Origin: Shewanella halifaxensis HAW-EB4
Lineage (GTDB): Bacteria > Pseudomonadota > Gammaproteobacteria > Enterobacterales > Shewanellaceae
Reading direction: 5' to 3'
DNA length: 64,000 nt
Assembly: GCF_000019185.1 (NCBI RefSeq)
Contig: NC_010334.1
Coordinates: 248,001-312,000, forward strand
The translations under genes were made by a program, and so were the position numbers. The number at the start of each line of letters is the position of its first letter. The stretch's first letter is position 1. Shown in pieces: positions 8,439-17,539 of this stretch. Below the pieces are notes generated by a model. The model searched no databases. It was not told the DNA's origin and saw nothing but the letters and a program-made list of their open reading frames with translations.

Positions 8439-9857
8439 TTAGTATAGATACAGAACTGAGGCGAGGCCTAAGAAGCAGAAAAAGCCCACTACGTCGGTGA
8501 CAGTGGTTAAGATAACTGAACCCGACAGTGCTGCGTCTTGGTTCATTTTCTGCAATATCATCGGCACCATGACACCTGCGATAGCGGCCACCGTCATATT
8601 AATTAAAATGGCGGCACCGATTACGGTGCCAATGATGGGATCGCCAAACCACCACCCGGCAATCAAGCCTATCACAATCGCCCATAGTACGCCGTTCAAA
8701 ATGCCGATCCCCAGCTCGTTTTTCAGCAGCGACACGACGTTACCTGAGGATATCTGTCCCATCGCCATACCGCGGATCATCAAGGTGAGTGACTGGCTGC
8801 CGGCAATCCCGCCCATTGATGCGACTATTGGCATCAGTACTGCTAAAGCGACCACTTTCTCCAGCACATTTTCAAATAGGCCAATGGTGGCCGAGGCTAA
8901 AAATGCGGTAAGCAAGTTAATCCCTAGCCATACTGCGCGGCGACGGGCACCGACTGTGATAGGAGCGAATAAGTCGTCGTCTTCGTCCATACCGGCCGTT
9001 GCCATTAACTGCGACTCATAATGTTCACGCACTAGGGCGGTGGCGGTGCGCAGTGTCATGCGGCCAATCATGATGCCGCTCACATCGACAACGGCTATTT
9101 CCAGTTCATTACTGTGTTCTATGGCTTCTGCGGCTTCAATCAAACTGGAATCGGCAAGAATAGAGCGGCTGTCCTCCCAAAGCAGACTGGCTAAGGTGCT
9201 CTCAGGAGCGGCACGAAATACGTCGTGACGACGCACGCTGCCAATATATTTGTCATCATCATCGAGCAGAAATACATGGTCATTACAGTCGAGTTTGATG
9301 CGGCGAAAGAAACGTTGCGCCTGTGAAACCGTCGATGTGAGGTTTAACGCTAAGAATTGATGCTCTGCATAACGGCCAATCTCGTTTTCTGAGTATTGGT
9401 CATAGCGGTCATAATGTTCTCTTTGACGCTCGCCCATTTGTGACAGGGCGCGATCGGTCATTGCCTCGGGGAGCGTGTCACTCCACTCAATCAAGTCTTC
9501 TGGTGAGATCTGCGAAAACAGAGAGTCTAATTCGACTTCTGGCATCTCTTTCAAAATGCCATTACGTGGGTCGGCACGCATCAGGTCTAATACGCCAATG
9601 CGCTCATTAGCATCGACTTGAGACCAGCGCTCGTAACGCTCATCTAGTGGTAATGACTCCAGTAGTAAAGCCACTGTGCCAGGTTCCGCTTCTTCTAGCA
9701 TGTCATTGAACAGTTCGGCTTGCTGCTCGCCTTCTGCATTGGTCAGTTGCTCCACAGATTGACTCACCTCTACCATAGCTAACTCCGGCGCTTCATATTC
9801 TGCTTCGCTTGGTTGTTGGCGGTTATCGATAGGGTGTTCATCTTTTGGCAATGACAT
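8439..9857 (-). CDS. mgtE: Magnesium transporter MgtE
   Basis: 472 residues with the MgtE plan: an acidic helical N domain (about residues 35-150), two CBS domains (about 160-285) and five membrane helices (about 310-472). The membrane part contains VLMPIVASMGGIAGSQSL and the pore region NMTVAAIAGVMVPMIL. MgtE is a Mg2+ channel/transporter of the inner membrane gated by Mg2+ binding to the N and CBS domains. The first 30 residues are a longer, polar extension. It stands alone and converges on rsmJ across a shared terminator. I saw no riboswitch in its leader. Confidence 0.93.
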   Translation of the reverse strand: MSLPKDEHPIDNRQQPSEAEYEAPELAMVEVSQSVEQLTNAEGEQQAELFNDMLEEAEPGTVALLLESLPLDERYERWSQVDANERIGVLDLMRADPRNGILKEMPEVELDSLFSQISPEDLIEWSDTLPEAMTDRALSQMGERQREHYDRYDQYSENEIGRYAEHQFLALNLTSTVSQAQRFFRRIKLDCNDHVFLLDDDDKYIGSVRRHDVFRAAPESTLASLLWEDSRSILADSSLIEAAEAIEHSNELEIAVVDVSGIMIGRMTLRTATALVREHYESQLMATAGMDEDDDLFAPITVGARRRAVWLGINLLTAFLASATIGLFENVLEKVVALAVLMPIVASMGGIAGSQSLTLMIRGMAMGQISSGNVVSLLKNELGIGILNGVLWAIVIGLIAGWWFGDPIIGTVIGAAILINMTVAAIAGVMVPMILQKMNQDAALSGSVILTTVTDVVGFFCFLGLASVLYLY

Positions 9858-10057
9858 GGTTAACTGACCTTAAGTGAGGCTTTGAAAAACTAATTTGAAA
9901 AAGTTGATTAAACTACTGACCAGCAATGCGTTTACGAGTCGTTGTTGGTATAACGCCAATAATAGCATTTTGTGCTGTTGAGGTGATATAGCTGAGAGGC
10001 TCGATTACGCAGGAGGATTTACAATTTAAGTGTGTGAAAATTTACTGAATTATCTGA
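9858..10057. other. mgtE upstream region
   Basis: About 200 bases between the mgtE start and the porin terminator. It is AT-rich and presumably holds the mgtE promoter. I see no clear repeat or known regulatory motif. Confidence 0.4.
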
Positions 10058-10085
10058 AAAAAAAAGCCTTCATTGAGATGAAGGC
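10058..10085 (-). terminator. Rho-independent terminator of the porin gene
   Basis: The stem GCCTTCAT (10066-10073) pairs with ATGAAGGC (10078-10085). Read on the minus strand it runs into about nine T. It lies 92 bases past the porin stop codon. Confidence 0.85.
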
Positions 10086-10176
10086 TATAGGTGATGTGGT
10101 TAAATCAACATTTTTAAGAGTGACGAATCTAAGTTAAGCAAAAATGTGAGCCCCACCAATTAGTATCTTTTTACCA

Positions 10177-11316
10177 TTAGAAGTAATAGGCCACACTGAC
10201 ATTGACACGTTTGTCCCAATCATCACCCACCTCTGGTAGACCGATATGGTCGTTGTTGGCGGTTGAGAAGGTCATGTTTTTGCCCATGATAAAGTCAATT
10301 TGGGTGTAGGTTGGGCCAGCCGAAATAGCGGCACCTAATACATTTTGCATACTGTTATCATAGCTATCGTCATCGACATCGGGTGTCATCAAGCCGAAGT
10401 CGTTGTAGAACTTAACATTACCCCAATCGGTTGGGACTGTTTTGGCGATGTTAGCACTGTAGACCTGCCCCTTAGACGCGACTTCATACTGCCAGCCAAC
10501 CACAGATACTGCGATCTTGTTATCGTCAGCGCTATCGGCGGCATTAAACTCATACTGTATCGCTTGTAGTTGTAGGTTCCAGCCGTTGAACGTGCTATCT
10601 AGGTGGGCTGCGAACGCATATCTATCACCATTGTGACCAGTCTCAGAATTAAAGATCTGCCCCGCTTCAACTGAGGCGCCGAAAGTGGTTGATCCACCTT
10701 GGTACTCCATGGTGTAGCTTTGGCGTAGGTTAACTTGGTTGGTTTCTTCGTTGTGATATTCGGTACCGTTGATGGTGCCGCTATAAAGATCGGCCGCATA
10801 GCGTTTGTTTTCAGTCGGGCCATATTCGGCACCTTTATAAAACGCCATATCTGTTTGCCAGCCGTTATGCTCATAAACCGCTTTCACACCGATGTCATGG
10901 TCATCTTCAAAGCCTAAGTAGTAAGGTAAACCAAACCAGTAACTGTTTGAGATGTAGCCGATATTACCAAATGGCACCTTATTAACACCAAACTGTAGTT
11001 GCCAATCTGGGTTGAAATCGTAATAACCATAACCAAACTTAATATAGTTAGTATTGGCGGTAAAACGATAGTCTGACTTTAATCCCCAGTTGCCGTGCTT
11101 AGCGTCAAATCGAAGAGAGAGCATGTCAAAGGTTACGTCTCCAGCTTTATCCTTTGAGTTATCACTATAATCTTTATAAGCGTAATTAATGCGCACGCCG
11201 CCGTGAATATTAATACCATCTTCTTCTTGCTCTGCCGCTATAGTGTGAAAACTACTTAATGCAACCGCACTCGCAATTAGAGAAAGGTAGAAGGTTTTTC
11301 TCGTTTTCATAATCAT
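10177..11316 (-). CDS. Outer-membrane porin-like beta-barrel protein
   Basis: 379 residues. A signal peptide (about residues 1-28) ends at TIAAEQ, and the sequence then alternates polar and aromatic strands to a C-terminal VSVAYYF, the terminal-Phe signature of proteins inserted by BAM. It resembles the porin/OprP-type proteins that Shewanella places beside substrate-specific catabolic genes, but I cannot assign a substrate. It lies 212 bases downstream of yaaU on the same strand, after a strong inverted repeat, so it probably has its own promoter although it may serve carnitine uptake. A second ATG two codons in is an equally good start. Confidence 0.7.
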   Translation of the reverse strand: MIMKTRKTFYLSLIASAVALSSFHTIAAEQEEDGINIHGGVRINYAYKDYSDNSKDKAGDVTFDMLSLRFDAKHGNWGLKSDYRFTANTNYIKFGYGYYDFNPDWQLQFGVNKVPFGNIGYISNSYWFGLPYYLGFEDDHDIGVKAVYEHNGWQTDMAFYKGAEYGPTENKRYAADLYSGTINGTEYHNEETNQVNLRQSYTMEYQGGSTTFGASVEAGQIFNSETGHNGDRYAFAAHLDSTFNGWNLQLQAIQYEFNAADSADDNKIAVSVVGWQYEVASKGQVYSANIAKTVPTDWGNVKFYNDFGLMTPDVDDDSYDNSMQNVLGAAISAGPTYTQIDFIMGKNMTFSTANNDHIGLPEVGDDWDKRVNVSVAYYF

Positions 11317-11446
11317 AATATCCCAATGTATTTAAGTTTTATGTATTAAGTTTATTGTTTTGTTAGTTACTAATGGTTAGCGCCAGTGGATATGGTCGTT
11401 TTCAAATTAATATAAACTCCTATTTTGAATATTTAATATATTCTGT

Positions 11447-11474
11447 GGTCAATTAACCCCAGTGTTAATTGACC
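11447..11474. promoter_or_regulatory. Perfect inverted repeat between yaaU and the porin gene
   Basis: GGTCAATTAA (11447-11456) and TTAATTGACC (11465-11474) flank an eight-base loop. There is no T-run on either strand, so it could be the yaaU 3' hairpin or an operator for the porin gene starting 131 bases away. Confidence 0.5.
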
Positions 11475-11528
11475 AAGCTTGTATTAATTCTAGGCTGTTT
11501 AATGGGGTTGGATATCATTCCTTACCCA

Positions 11529-12887
11529 TTAAATAGCCTTGTATGTATTAGGTGCTGCAGCGGTACCTTTACATTTAAATTCCACTGAACTTGTGGTTTC
11601 TAAGCTTAAGTCTTTAGTTTCTGGAGCCATAAATACTGAAACAATTAATCCGAGTAAGGAGATACCTGCACCGACTAATAAGGCGGCAGAAATGCCATAA
11701 GTAGTCATGAAAATAGGCAGAGCATAGGTTGATACAATGGTACCTATGCGACTAAATGACATTACGGCACCAATCGCCGAGGCTCTAATATCAGTTGGGA
11801 ACAGTTCATTGGGGTAGAGCCATTGTAAAATCCCTGGCCCGCCAGAGAAGAAAGCATAAGTAGCAAAAGCACAAATAATGAGCCAGATACTCGGGTCCGG
11901 TACTATGCCTAATAGTGCTAAGGAGGCGGTCATTATGCCAAAGCTGCCTATAAGGAGTGGCCGTCGACCAATTGAGTTGAGCCAGTACATTGCGGGGATA
12001 CAGCCAGCCATAAAGAACAAGCTAATCACAATGTTTCCGAGTGCGGCATCTTTTCCATCAGAGAAGCCTAACAGCTCAATGATTTGCGGACCGAACGTAT
12101 AAATGGCAAACATAGGTATAACTTGGCAAGTCCAAATAATACCGATAAATAAAATTCTTTTTAAGTAAACAGGTTCAAAAAGTTTGCCATATTTAGTCGG
12201 TTCTGCCGATTCAAAACTGATCTCTACATCGGGACCAAAGAACTTTTCCATGGTCTCTTTACATTCTTTCACGCGACCTTTTTTGAGTAACCAACGTGGT
12301 GACTCTGGTAGGTGGAAGCGACCAAATAGAATGATAAAACATGGAATTAACGCACTTCCGAACATCCAGCGCCAACCATCTTCAACATCATATAATAGAT
12401 AACCGACCATGTTGGCCGCCGTTGCTCCGACGTACCACATTGCAGCAATGAAGCCCATGGTGAAGGCGCGCTTTTTAGTGGGAGAGAACTCTGCAACCAT
12501 AGAGGTCGCGATGGGGTAATCGGCTCCGATAACGATACCGATTAAGAAACGTAAAATTACTAACTCAATAGGGGAGGAGATAAACATGGTCGCAAATGAG
12601 AGCACTGCAATTGCAATAATATCGATCATAAACATGAGTTTACGACCGAAGATATCTGCCACGTAACCGAATAAGGCGGTACCGATAAATAGACCGGCTA
12701 GTGTTGCCGCACCGACTAAACCGATCCACTGGGCATCGAGTTCGAGCGCTGGAGTGAGCTGTTGAAGTGCTAGACCGATGATTACCAAAACATAGCCATC
12801 TAAGAAAGGGCCTCCACTTCCCCACAACATTATTTTTCTGTGTAATGGAGTAAACTCCATATCATCGAAGTTTGTTCTTGGTTTCAT
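11529..12887 (-). CDS. yaaU: MFS transporter YaaU-like
   Basis: 452 residues from the ATG at 12887; an upstream TTG would add five residues and is less likely. Twelve hydrophobic helices are expected. The N-terminal phrase LWGSGGPFLDGYVLVIIG, then GYVADIFGRKLMF and LPESPRWLLKKGR, are sugar-porter MFS motifs, and the whole reads like E. coli YaaU. In E. coli yaaU also follows fixX, so the order yaaU-fixX-fixC-fixB-fixA next to cai is conserved. The substrate is unproven; a role in moving carnitine-related compounds is inferred only from linkage. A hairpin at 13106-13131 separates it from fixX. Confidence 0.88.
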   Translation of the reverse strand: MKPRTNFDDMEFTPLHRKIMLWGSGGPFLDGYVLVIIGLALQQLTPALELDAQWIGLVGAATLAGLFIGTALFGYVADIFGRKLMFMIDIIAIAVLSFATMFISSPIELVILRFLIGIVIGADYPIATSMVAEFSPTKKRAFTMGFIAAMWYVGATAANMVGYLLYDVEDGWRWMFGSALIPCFIILFGRFHLPESPRWLLKKGRVKECKETMEKFFGPDVEISFESAEPTKYGKLFEPVYLKRILFIGIIWTCQVIPMFAIYTFGPQIIELLGFSDGKDAALGNIVISLFFMAGCIPAMYWLNSIGRRPLLIGSFGIMTASLALLGIVPDPSIWLIICAFATYAFFSGGPGILQWLYPNELFPTDIRASAIGAVMSFSRIGTIVSTYALPIFMTTYGISAALLVGAGISLLGLIVSVFMAPETKDLSLETTSSVEFKCKGTAAAPNTYKAI

Positions 12888-13105
12888 GCTACTTACCACC
12901 AATATAAATTTAAATATAAAGCTATATGATTGTTGTAATTATTTTTATGGAGTTAATTCTCCATTTGGCTATTTCATAACCTAATGTAAAATACTACCCT
13001 GTAAAAATATTAAAACGGTGATGCGACCAATGTTTTACTATGTTTCTTATTAAAGCTTCTATATTTGTGAAGTTACAACGTTTTACTTTTTTTTAGATGC
13101 GACAA

Positions 13106-13131
13106 AGAGTTGGAATAATGATTCCAACTCT
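13106..13131 (-). terminator. Hairpin between fixX and yaaU
   Basis: Perfect 11-bp arms AGAGTTGGAAT (13106-13116) and ATTCCAACTCT (13121-13131) with a four-base loop. The minus-strand tail is only TTGTCGC, so it is more likely a partial terminator or an mRNA-stabilising end for fixABCX than a full stop before yaaU. Confidence 0.55.
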
Positions 13132-13161
13132 GTTTTATAATTTGTTTTGTTAGTCGTTTAC

Positions 13162-13449
13162 TTAACCGTAACGGTATTCAATTCCAAATGTTCCGCGAGG
13201 ATATTCCCATTTTTCTAAAATTGTTTCACCACATAAGAATTTACATGTACCGCATTCTAAACAACCCGCAGAGTCGAATCTAATACTGCTATCATCTTCC
13301 AGTTTATAAAGACCAGCAGGGCAGGCATTAACTAATTTTCGATATTCGTTCATATCTGGATTGTCTTTTAAGATAACATGAGGATGGCCCTCATCGACAT
13401 GAAACTTATTGACGCCTAATTTGACATCGACGTTAACTATTTCACTCAT
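13162..13449 (-). CDS. fixX: Ferredoxin-like protein FixX
   Basis: 95 residues, the length of E. coli FixX. The cysteine cluster CLECGTCKFLC near residues 78-88 and the upstream CPAGLY near residue 44 are the family's iron-sulfur ligands. FixX works with FixABC in moving electrons from an electron-transferring flavoprotein towards the CaiA reductase. The start codon overlaps the fixC stop by four bases (ATGA), which indicates translational coupling. Confidence 0.95.
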   Translation of the reverse strand: MSEIVNVDVKLGVNKFHVDEGHPHVILKDNPDMNEYRKLVNACPAGLYKLEDDSSIRFDSAGCLECGTCKFLCGETILEKWEYPRGTFGIEYRYG

Positions 13450-14735
13450 ATTGAAGTCACTCCTTTAATTCCATCTTTGATCAGATTCATATAGCCCACT
13501 TCTTTACAGTGCTTCATGAGGGTTTTTCTTATTGGTTGTGATGGAGTGCCATCAACGGTGAACATGCTTTGCATTATGTCGGCCACCATCTTTGGGTACT
13601 GGTTAAAGATGCGTGGTGTTTCCATAAAGGCTGGTAGATCTTTATATAGCTTAAGATCTTTCATAATGAAGCTGTCTTCTAATAATGTTTGGTAAGAAGA
13701 GAGACCTTCGGCACTAAAGTCATTCTTTTCTCGTGCGGCTAATACTGCTTTTGCCGCGGCCTCGCCAGAAGCGATAGCCAAGTCCATACCACGTACGGTA
13801 TAGCCTAAGTTTAAACAGAACCCAGCAGCATCGCCTGCGATCAGTACGCCGTCATCGACTAGCTTAGGCACCATGTTAATACCCGCTTCTGGGACCACAT
13901 GACCTGAATACTCGAGTAGCTTTCCACCCTCAATCAGTGGCTTAATCATTGCGTGATTTTTAAAGTCTTCGAGCATTTGCGGCACAGTTTTACTAGAGCT
14001 ACCTATGTCATGCAATCCACAAACGATACCCAATGAAACAGAGTTCTTGTTGGTATAGATAAAGCCGCCACCCATTAGGCCATTGGCTGGTGAACCGGCA
14101 AATAACCAAGCGCAACCTTCATCCTTGCTGACGTTGAAGCGATCTTGGATCACTTCTTGAGGTAGTTCGATAAGCTCTTTAGCCCCAACTGCCATCACAT
14201 CGCCTTTGACTCTCTTAACCATACCTAGCTGTTCACCCAGTATTGGGTTAACGCCTTCGGCTAAAATAACCGACTTGGCGGTAAGTTCGTCGCCATCGGC
14301 CTTTACGCCAATGACCTTACCATCTTGAGTTAAGATCTCTTCAACACGAATACCAGTAATGAATTGTGCACCAACCTCTTCGGCCTTGCCCATTAACCAC
14401 TGATCAAAATCGCCTCTTAACAGGGTGTAAGATTCTTGAGTTGAGTTTTGCTCTCGGCCGTTATGGTAGTCGAGAGTGACGCCAGTATCATCGGTCAGAA
14501 AGGTCACTTTCTCTTTAGTGACTTTTCTTTCTATTGGCGCTTCTTTAGCAAAACCAGGAATGATTTTTTCTAGACTATGGGCGTACAGGCGACCACCAGT
14601 CATATTTTTGCTGCCGGCAAAGTTTCCGCGCTCGATTACGAGAACGTCCGCTCCCTCTTTGGCAAGAACATAGGCAGCAACACATCCCGCTAGCCCAGCT
14701 CCTACAATAATAGCGTCAAATGATTCTTCTGACAT
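13446..14735 (-). CDS. fixC: FixC, flavoprotein dehydrogenase of the carnitine electron pathway
   Basis: 429 residues from the ATG at 14735. A GTG three codons earlier is possible, but E. coli FixC begins at the equivalent of this Met and GAGAG lies eight bases upstream. The FAD-binding motif is at the very start (AIIVGAGLAGCVAAYVLA), with an ETF-quinone oxidoreductase-like GDAAGFCLNLGYTVRGMD around residue 300. It accepts electrons from FixAB and passes them on with FixX. It lies in the fixABCX operon, downstream of a hairpin-bearing 91-base spacer. Confidence 0.95.
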   Translation of the reverse strand: MSEESFDAIIVGAGLAGCVAAYVLAKEGADVLVIERGNFAGSKNMTGGRLYAHSLEKIIPGFAKEAPIERKVTKEKVTFLTDDTGVTLDYHNGREQNSTQESYTLLRGDFDQWLMGKAEEVGAQFITGIRVEEILTQDGKVIGVKADGDELTAKSVILAEGVNPILGEQLGMVKRVKGDVMAVGAKELIELPQEVIQDRFNVSKDEGCAWLFAGSPANGLMGGGFIYTNKNSVSLGIVCGLHDIGSSSKTVPQMLEDFKNHAMIKPLIEGGKLLEYSGHVVPEAGINMVPKLVDDGVLIAGDAAGFCLNLGYTVRGMDLAIASGEAAAKAVLAAREKNDFSAEGLSSYQTLLEDSFIMKDLKLYKDLPAFMETPRIFNQYPKMVADIMQSMFTVDGTPSQPIRKTLMKHCKEVGYMNLIKDGIKGVTSI

Positions 14736-14765
14736 ACTCGTCACTCTCTACATAAATTTGGCTAT

Positions 14766-14797
14766 TCGCCTCTTGTCTCTACTAGGATAAGAGGCGA
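14766..14797 (-). promoter_or_regulatory. Intercistronic hairpin between fixB and fixC
   Basis: Arms TCGCCTCTT (14766-14774) and AAGAGGCGA (14789-14797). There is no T-run after it. It probably affects mRNA processing or relative expression within the fix operon; this is an inference. Confidence 0.5.
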
Positions 14798-14826
14798 TTG
14801 AAAGAACAATAAAAATTGTGCTTTGA

Positions 14827-15771
14827 TTAGGCTTTTAAGGCGCTGATTAGTGCAGGCATGATCTTGTTGACGTCGCCGACAATGCCGTAATCAACGTATT
14901 GGAAAATAGGCGCATTTTTATCTTTGTTTACGGCAAAGATTGTTTGTGAACCTAAAGCACCTACCATGTGTTGAATTTGGCCTGAGATACCCAGTGCGAA
15001 GTATATTTCTGGCTTTAACATCACGCCTGAAACACCGATATAGCGCTCACGTTCCATCCATTTCTCGGTTTCAGCGATAGGACGTGAGCAACCTAGCTCG
15101 GCACCCATCAGTGCACTAAGTTCTGCCGCAACCTGTAGGTTTTCCTGGCTGCCAATACCGTTACCGACACCGACAACACGCTTAGCTTTGCCTAGGTTTA
15201 CACTCTCGCCTTGTTTAGCACGGCGCTCTACGCACTTGATAGTTGATGCAGGCTCTACAAATGCCACACTAACGGCTTCACCAGTGCGAGCGGTATCTGC
15301 AGCTTGCACTTCATATGCACCGCTGCTGAGGGTGATAATGGCTACTGGGCTATTGATTTTCTCTTCTGCGATAGCCAAACCACCGTAGGCCATATGCTTA
15401 GCGCGGATACCGTCTTCAATGCTGATCTCAATAACATCGTTAACGACACCTGCTTGTAGCTGCACACCTAGCTTACTTGCCAGTGCTTTACCACGCTTAG
15501 TGGGTGCAAGTAGCATTAGTGTGTTTTCTGCTGCAGCTGAAATAGTCTGCGCCATGGTGTGACTGTAATCTTCGGTGATCTTCTGGCTGTCTTTGTCGCC
15601 AAGATAGTACACATGGGTTGCACCATATGAGAATGCTGCATTGATATCGGCTTCAGTACCGATTACAAATGTTGATACTTTTTCGCCTAACGCTACGCCA
15701 GCCGCGATCATTTCAGGTAAACGGGAAGCGATATCGCTAAATACCCAAATATTAGATAGTTTGCTCATCAT
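14827..15771 (-). CDS. fixB: FixB, electron transfer flavoprotein alpha subunit
   Basis: 314 residues, matching E. coli FixB (313). The opening SNIWVFSDIASRLPEMIA and the C-terminal FAD-binding region RYIGVSGVMLKPEIYFALG, followed by SGQIQHMVG and KNAPIFQYVDYGIVGD, are close to the enterobacterial protein. With FixA it forms the ETF-like heterodimer that serves carnitine reduction. Two adjacent ATG codons offer starts; the second has the better distance to AAGGAT. The gene is 10 bases from fixA. Confidence 0.95.
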   Translation of the reverse strand: MMSKLSNIWVFSDIASRLPEMIAAGVALGEKVSTFVIGTEADINAAFSYGATHVYYLGDKDSQKITEDYSHTMAQTISAAAENTLMLLAPTKRGKALASKLGVQLQAGVVNDVIEISIEDGIRAKHMAYGGLAIAEEKINSPVAIITLSSGAYEVQAADTARTGEAVSVAFVEPASTIKCVERRAKQGESVNLGKAKRVVGVGNGIGSQENLQVAAELSALMGAELGCSRPIAETEKWMERERYIGVSGVMLKPEIYFALGISGQIQHMVGALGSQTIFAVNKDKNAPIFQYVDYGIVGDVNKIMPALISALKA

Positions 15772-15781
15772 TTATCCTTAA

Positions 15782-16555
15782 TTAGTTAAGTGCGTTACGT
15801 AAGTGTTCTGCGAATTGGGCGATCTGCTGCTCGTCATCACCTTCGATAACGATCTTCTGACGTGCTTTTTGCTCAGGCGCGATAACTGAAACTAGCTCAA
15901 CCAGTGCAGGGAACTCTGTTAGCTCGAGCTCTGTCGCGCTTAAGCTGGTGACAGGCTTTTTCGCGGCGGCGAGAATGGTTTTCATCGATGGAATGCTTGG
16001 CTCGTTAATGTCTGCAGAAACGGAGATAACAGCCGGTAGAGTAATTTCTAGGACTTCTACTTCATTGTCTAACGCTCTTTCTACGGTAAGTTTTCCAGGT
16101 TCTGCTGAGATGATCTTGCTTACAGCATTGATATTCGCAACACCGAGTAGCTCACCTAACTGTAAGCCAACTTGCTGAGCGTAAAGGTCGCCAGAACCGT
16201 CACCACAGATAATTAGGTCGAAACCACTTTTTTGAGCCGCCGCCATTAATACTCTGGCAGTCTGGTGTGGTAGCAGTTGTTCAAATTTTTCATCAATAAC
16301 GACGGTTAAGTCATCTGGTCCACGGGAAAGAATATCTTTGCGTGCTTTAGGGTTTTCTAGTGCTTTGCCGCCAACACTCATTGCAGTAATGCTGCATCCT
16401 TCGATTAAGCTTTTTAGTTGAACACCCGCTTCAACAGCACAGAGATCGAATGGGTTAATTTTAGGTGCGGCCTTGTTAGTATCTAAGCTACCATCGGCAG
16501 CTACTGTGATATCTTGCTCTTCAGGCACTAATTTGTAACACGTAATAATTTTCAT
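15782..16555 (-). CDS. fixA: FixA, electron transfer flavoprotein beta subunit
   Basis: 257 residues, as in E. coli FixA (256). It opens with MKIITCYKLVPEEQDI and carries the AMP/FAD-region phrase LIICGDGSGDLYAQQVG near residues 115-131. It is the first gene of the leftward fixABCX operon and faces caiT across a control region of almost 1 kb, the same divergent layout as E. coli. Transcription is presumably co-regulated with cai through the CRP-like and palindromic sites listed separately. Confidence 0.95.
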   Translation of the reverse strand: MKIITCYKLVPEEQDITVAADGSLDTNKAAPKINPFDLCAVEAGVQLKSLIEGCSITAMSVGGKALENPKARKDILSRGPDDLTVVIDEKFEQLLPHQTARVLMAAAQKSGFDLIICGDGSGDLYAQQVGLQLGELLGVANINAVSKIISAEPGKLTVERALDNEVEVLEITLPAVISVSADINEPSIPSMKTILAAAKKPVTSLSATELELTEFPALVELVSVIAPEQKARQKIVIEGDDEQQIAQFAEHLRNALN

Positions 16556-16810
16556 TATTTCTCCCGTTAGAATATCAAGTATTTATAAACCTAATATAAA
16601 GATGTACTTTTTATGCATCACTTACTTAACGTAGTTGTTTTAAACTTAACGTCTACCCAGTGGTACGAGTAAAGTAATTAGATTTAAACTTACTGTTTTA
16701 TATAAAAGCTTTGTTTGTTGAATACATTTTTAATATCTAGTCTTAAACGTTTTATTTCTGTTTAACGTTCTAAGTTGAAGCAATTATAGGACTATAAATA
16801 AATCGGCTAA

Positions 16811-16826
16811 TGTTATGTGTGTCACA
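16811..16826. promoter_or_regulatory. Predicted CRP binding site in the fix-cai control region
   Basis: TGTTATGTGTGTCACA matches the CRP consensus TGTGA-N6-TCACA with one mismatch. It lies 256 bases from the fixA start. CRP activation of cai and fix is established in E. coli; its use here is inferred. Confidence 0.6.
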
Positions 16827-16844
16827 CTTATTAATCGATGCTTG

Positions 16845-17016
16845 GTTAGTCTTTCTAACAGTGATATTAGTTGCTCTAATATACTTTTACACGGCGTATT
16901 TTAGAAAATTTAATAATGTTATTAGCTATCCTAATAGGGTGTGTCTACCTAACTAATAGAGGTATTAGTTAGGCTTAAAATGGTAGTTAAGTAATTCTAA
17001 TACGAGTATTAGAATT
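16845..17016. promoter_or_regulatory. Array of TTAG/CTAA palindromes, candidate operators for the cai-fix regulator
   Basis: Three sites have the form TTAG-N5-CTAA, each also a LysR-type T-N11-A box: 16846-16858, 16867-16879 and 16922-16934. Two more have the halves reversed: CTAATA-GAGG-TATTAG within an 11-bp-arm palindrome at 16948-16973, and CTAATA-CGAG-TATTAG within an 11-bp-arm palindrome at 16993-17016. Many of the spacings are near multiples of a helical turn. The LysR gene at 27174 is an obvious candidate to bind them. Confidence 0.6.
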
Positions 17017-17276
17017 ATAGTTTTTTACTTCTTGTAGATGTTTTTTATATGAGGTTTTTGCTCTATTTTTCTTTAGCTAAACCTCATCATTAATACATTT
17101 GCAATTGGTTAAGTTATTGTTTTTCCGCTCATTTCTCTCTTGGTGAAAGGTGGGTTCTGATGGCTGTTTGTTGATAGCTAACAGCGTATATCTTGAGGGG
17201 TAGGTCACAGTTATTTTGCGTGGCAACTTATTAAGGATATCGACTTTTTTGTCGATTATTTTCTATTTCAATTGAA

Positions 17277-17292
17277 CGTGATAACGATCACT
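17277..17292. promoter_or_regulatory. Second predicted CRP site, on the caiT side
   Basis: CGTGATAACGATCACT is a near-perfect palindrome that matches TGTGA-N6-TCACA with two outer mismatches. It ends 247 bases before the caiT start codon, so either the promoter lies far upstream with a long leader or a second promoter exists. Confidence 0.5.
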
Positions 17293-17539
17293 GTATAGCC
17301 AAATGTTGGCTGGCATGATTCTTACGCAAATCAGCGGATCGAAAATAATTAAATTTATTGTTTGGTGGCTGGCCTGGCTATTAAATGGTTCGACATATTA
17401 TTTAATAATAAGTTTGTTTTTTAGTTATATAAGTTTGATGGTATTCGTTTGGCTAAAAACGAATAAAGTTGGTTCGATAGCTACTCAGTTTAAAACTTTA
17501 ACTATTATCCTCCTAAAACAGAGAGGGAGAAGTATTGAT

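Noticed and set aside
8497..9021. 174-codon plus-strand frame
   Set aside because: It is the mirror of the mgtE membrane region; the minus-strand reading is a clear MgtE.
17303..17539. In-frame 79-codon extension upstream of caiT
   Set aside because: The ATG at 17540 has a good ribosome site and matches the start of E. coli CaiT. The extension is AT-driven hydrophobic sequence without similarity.
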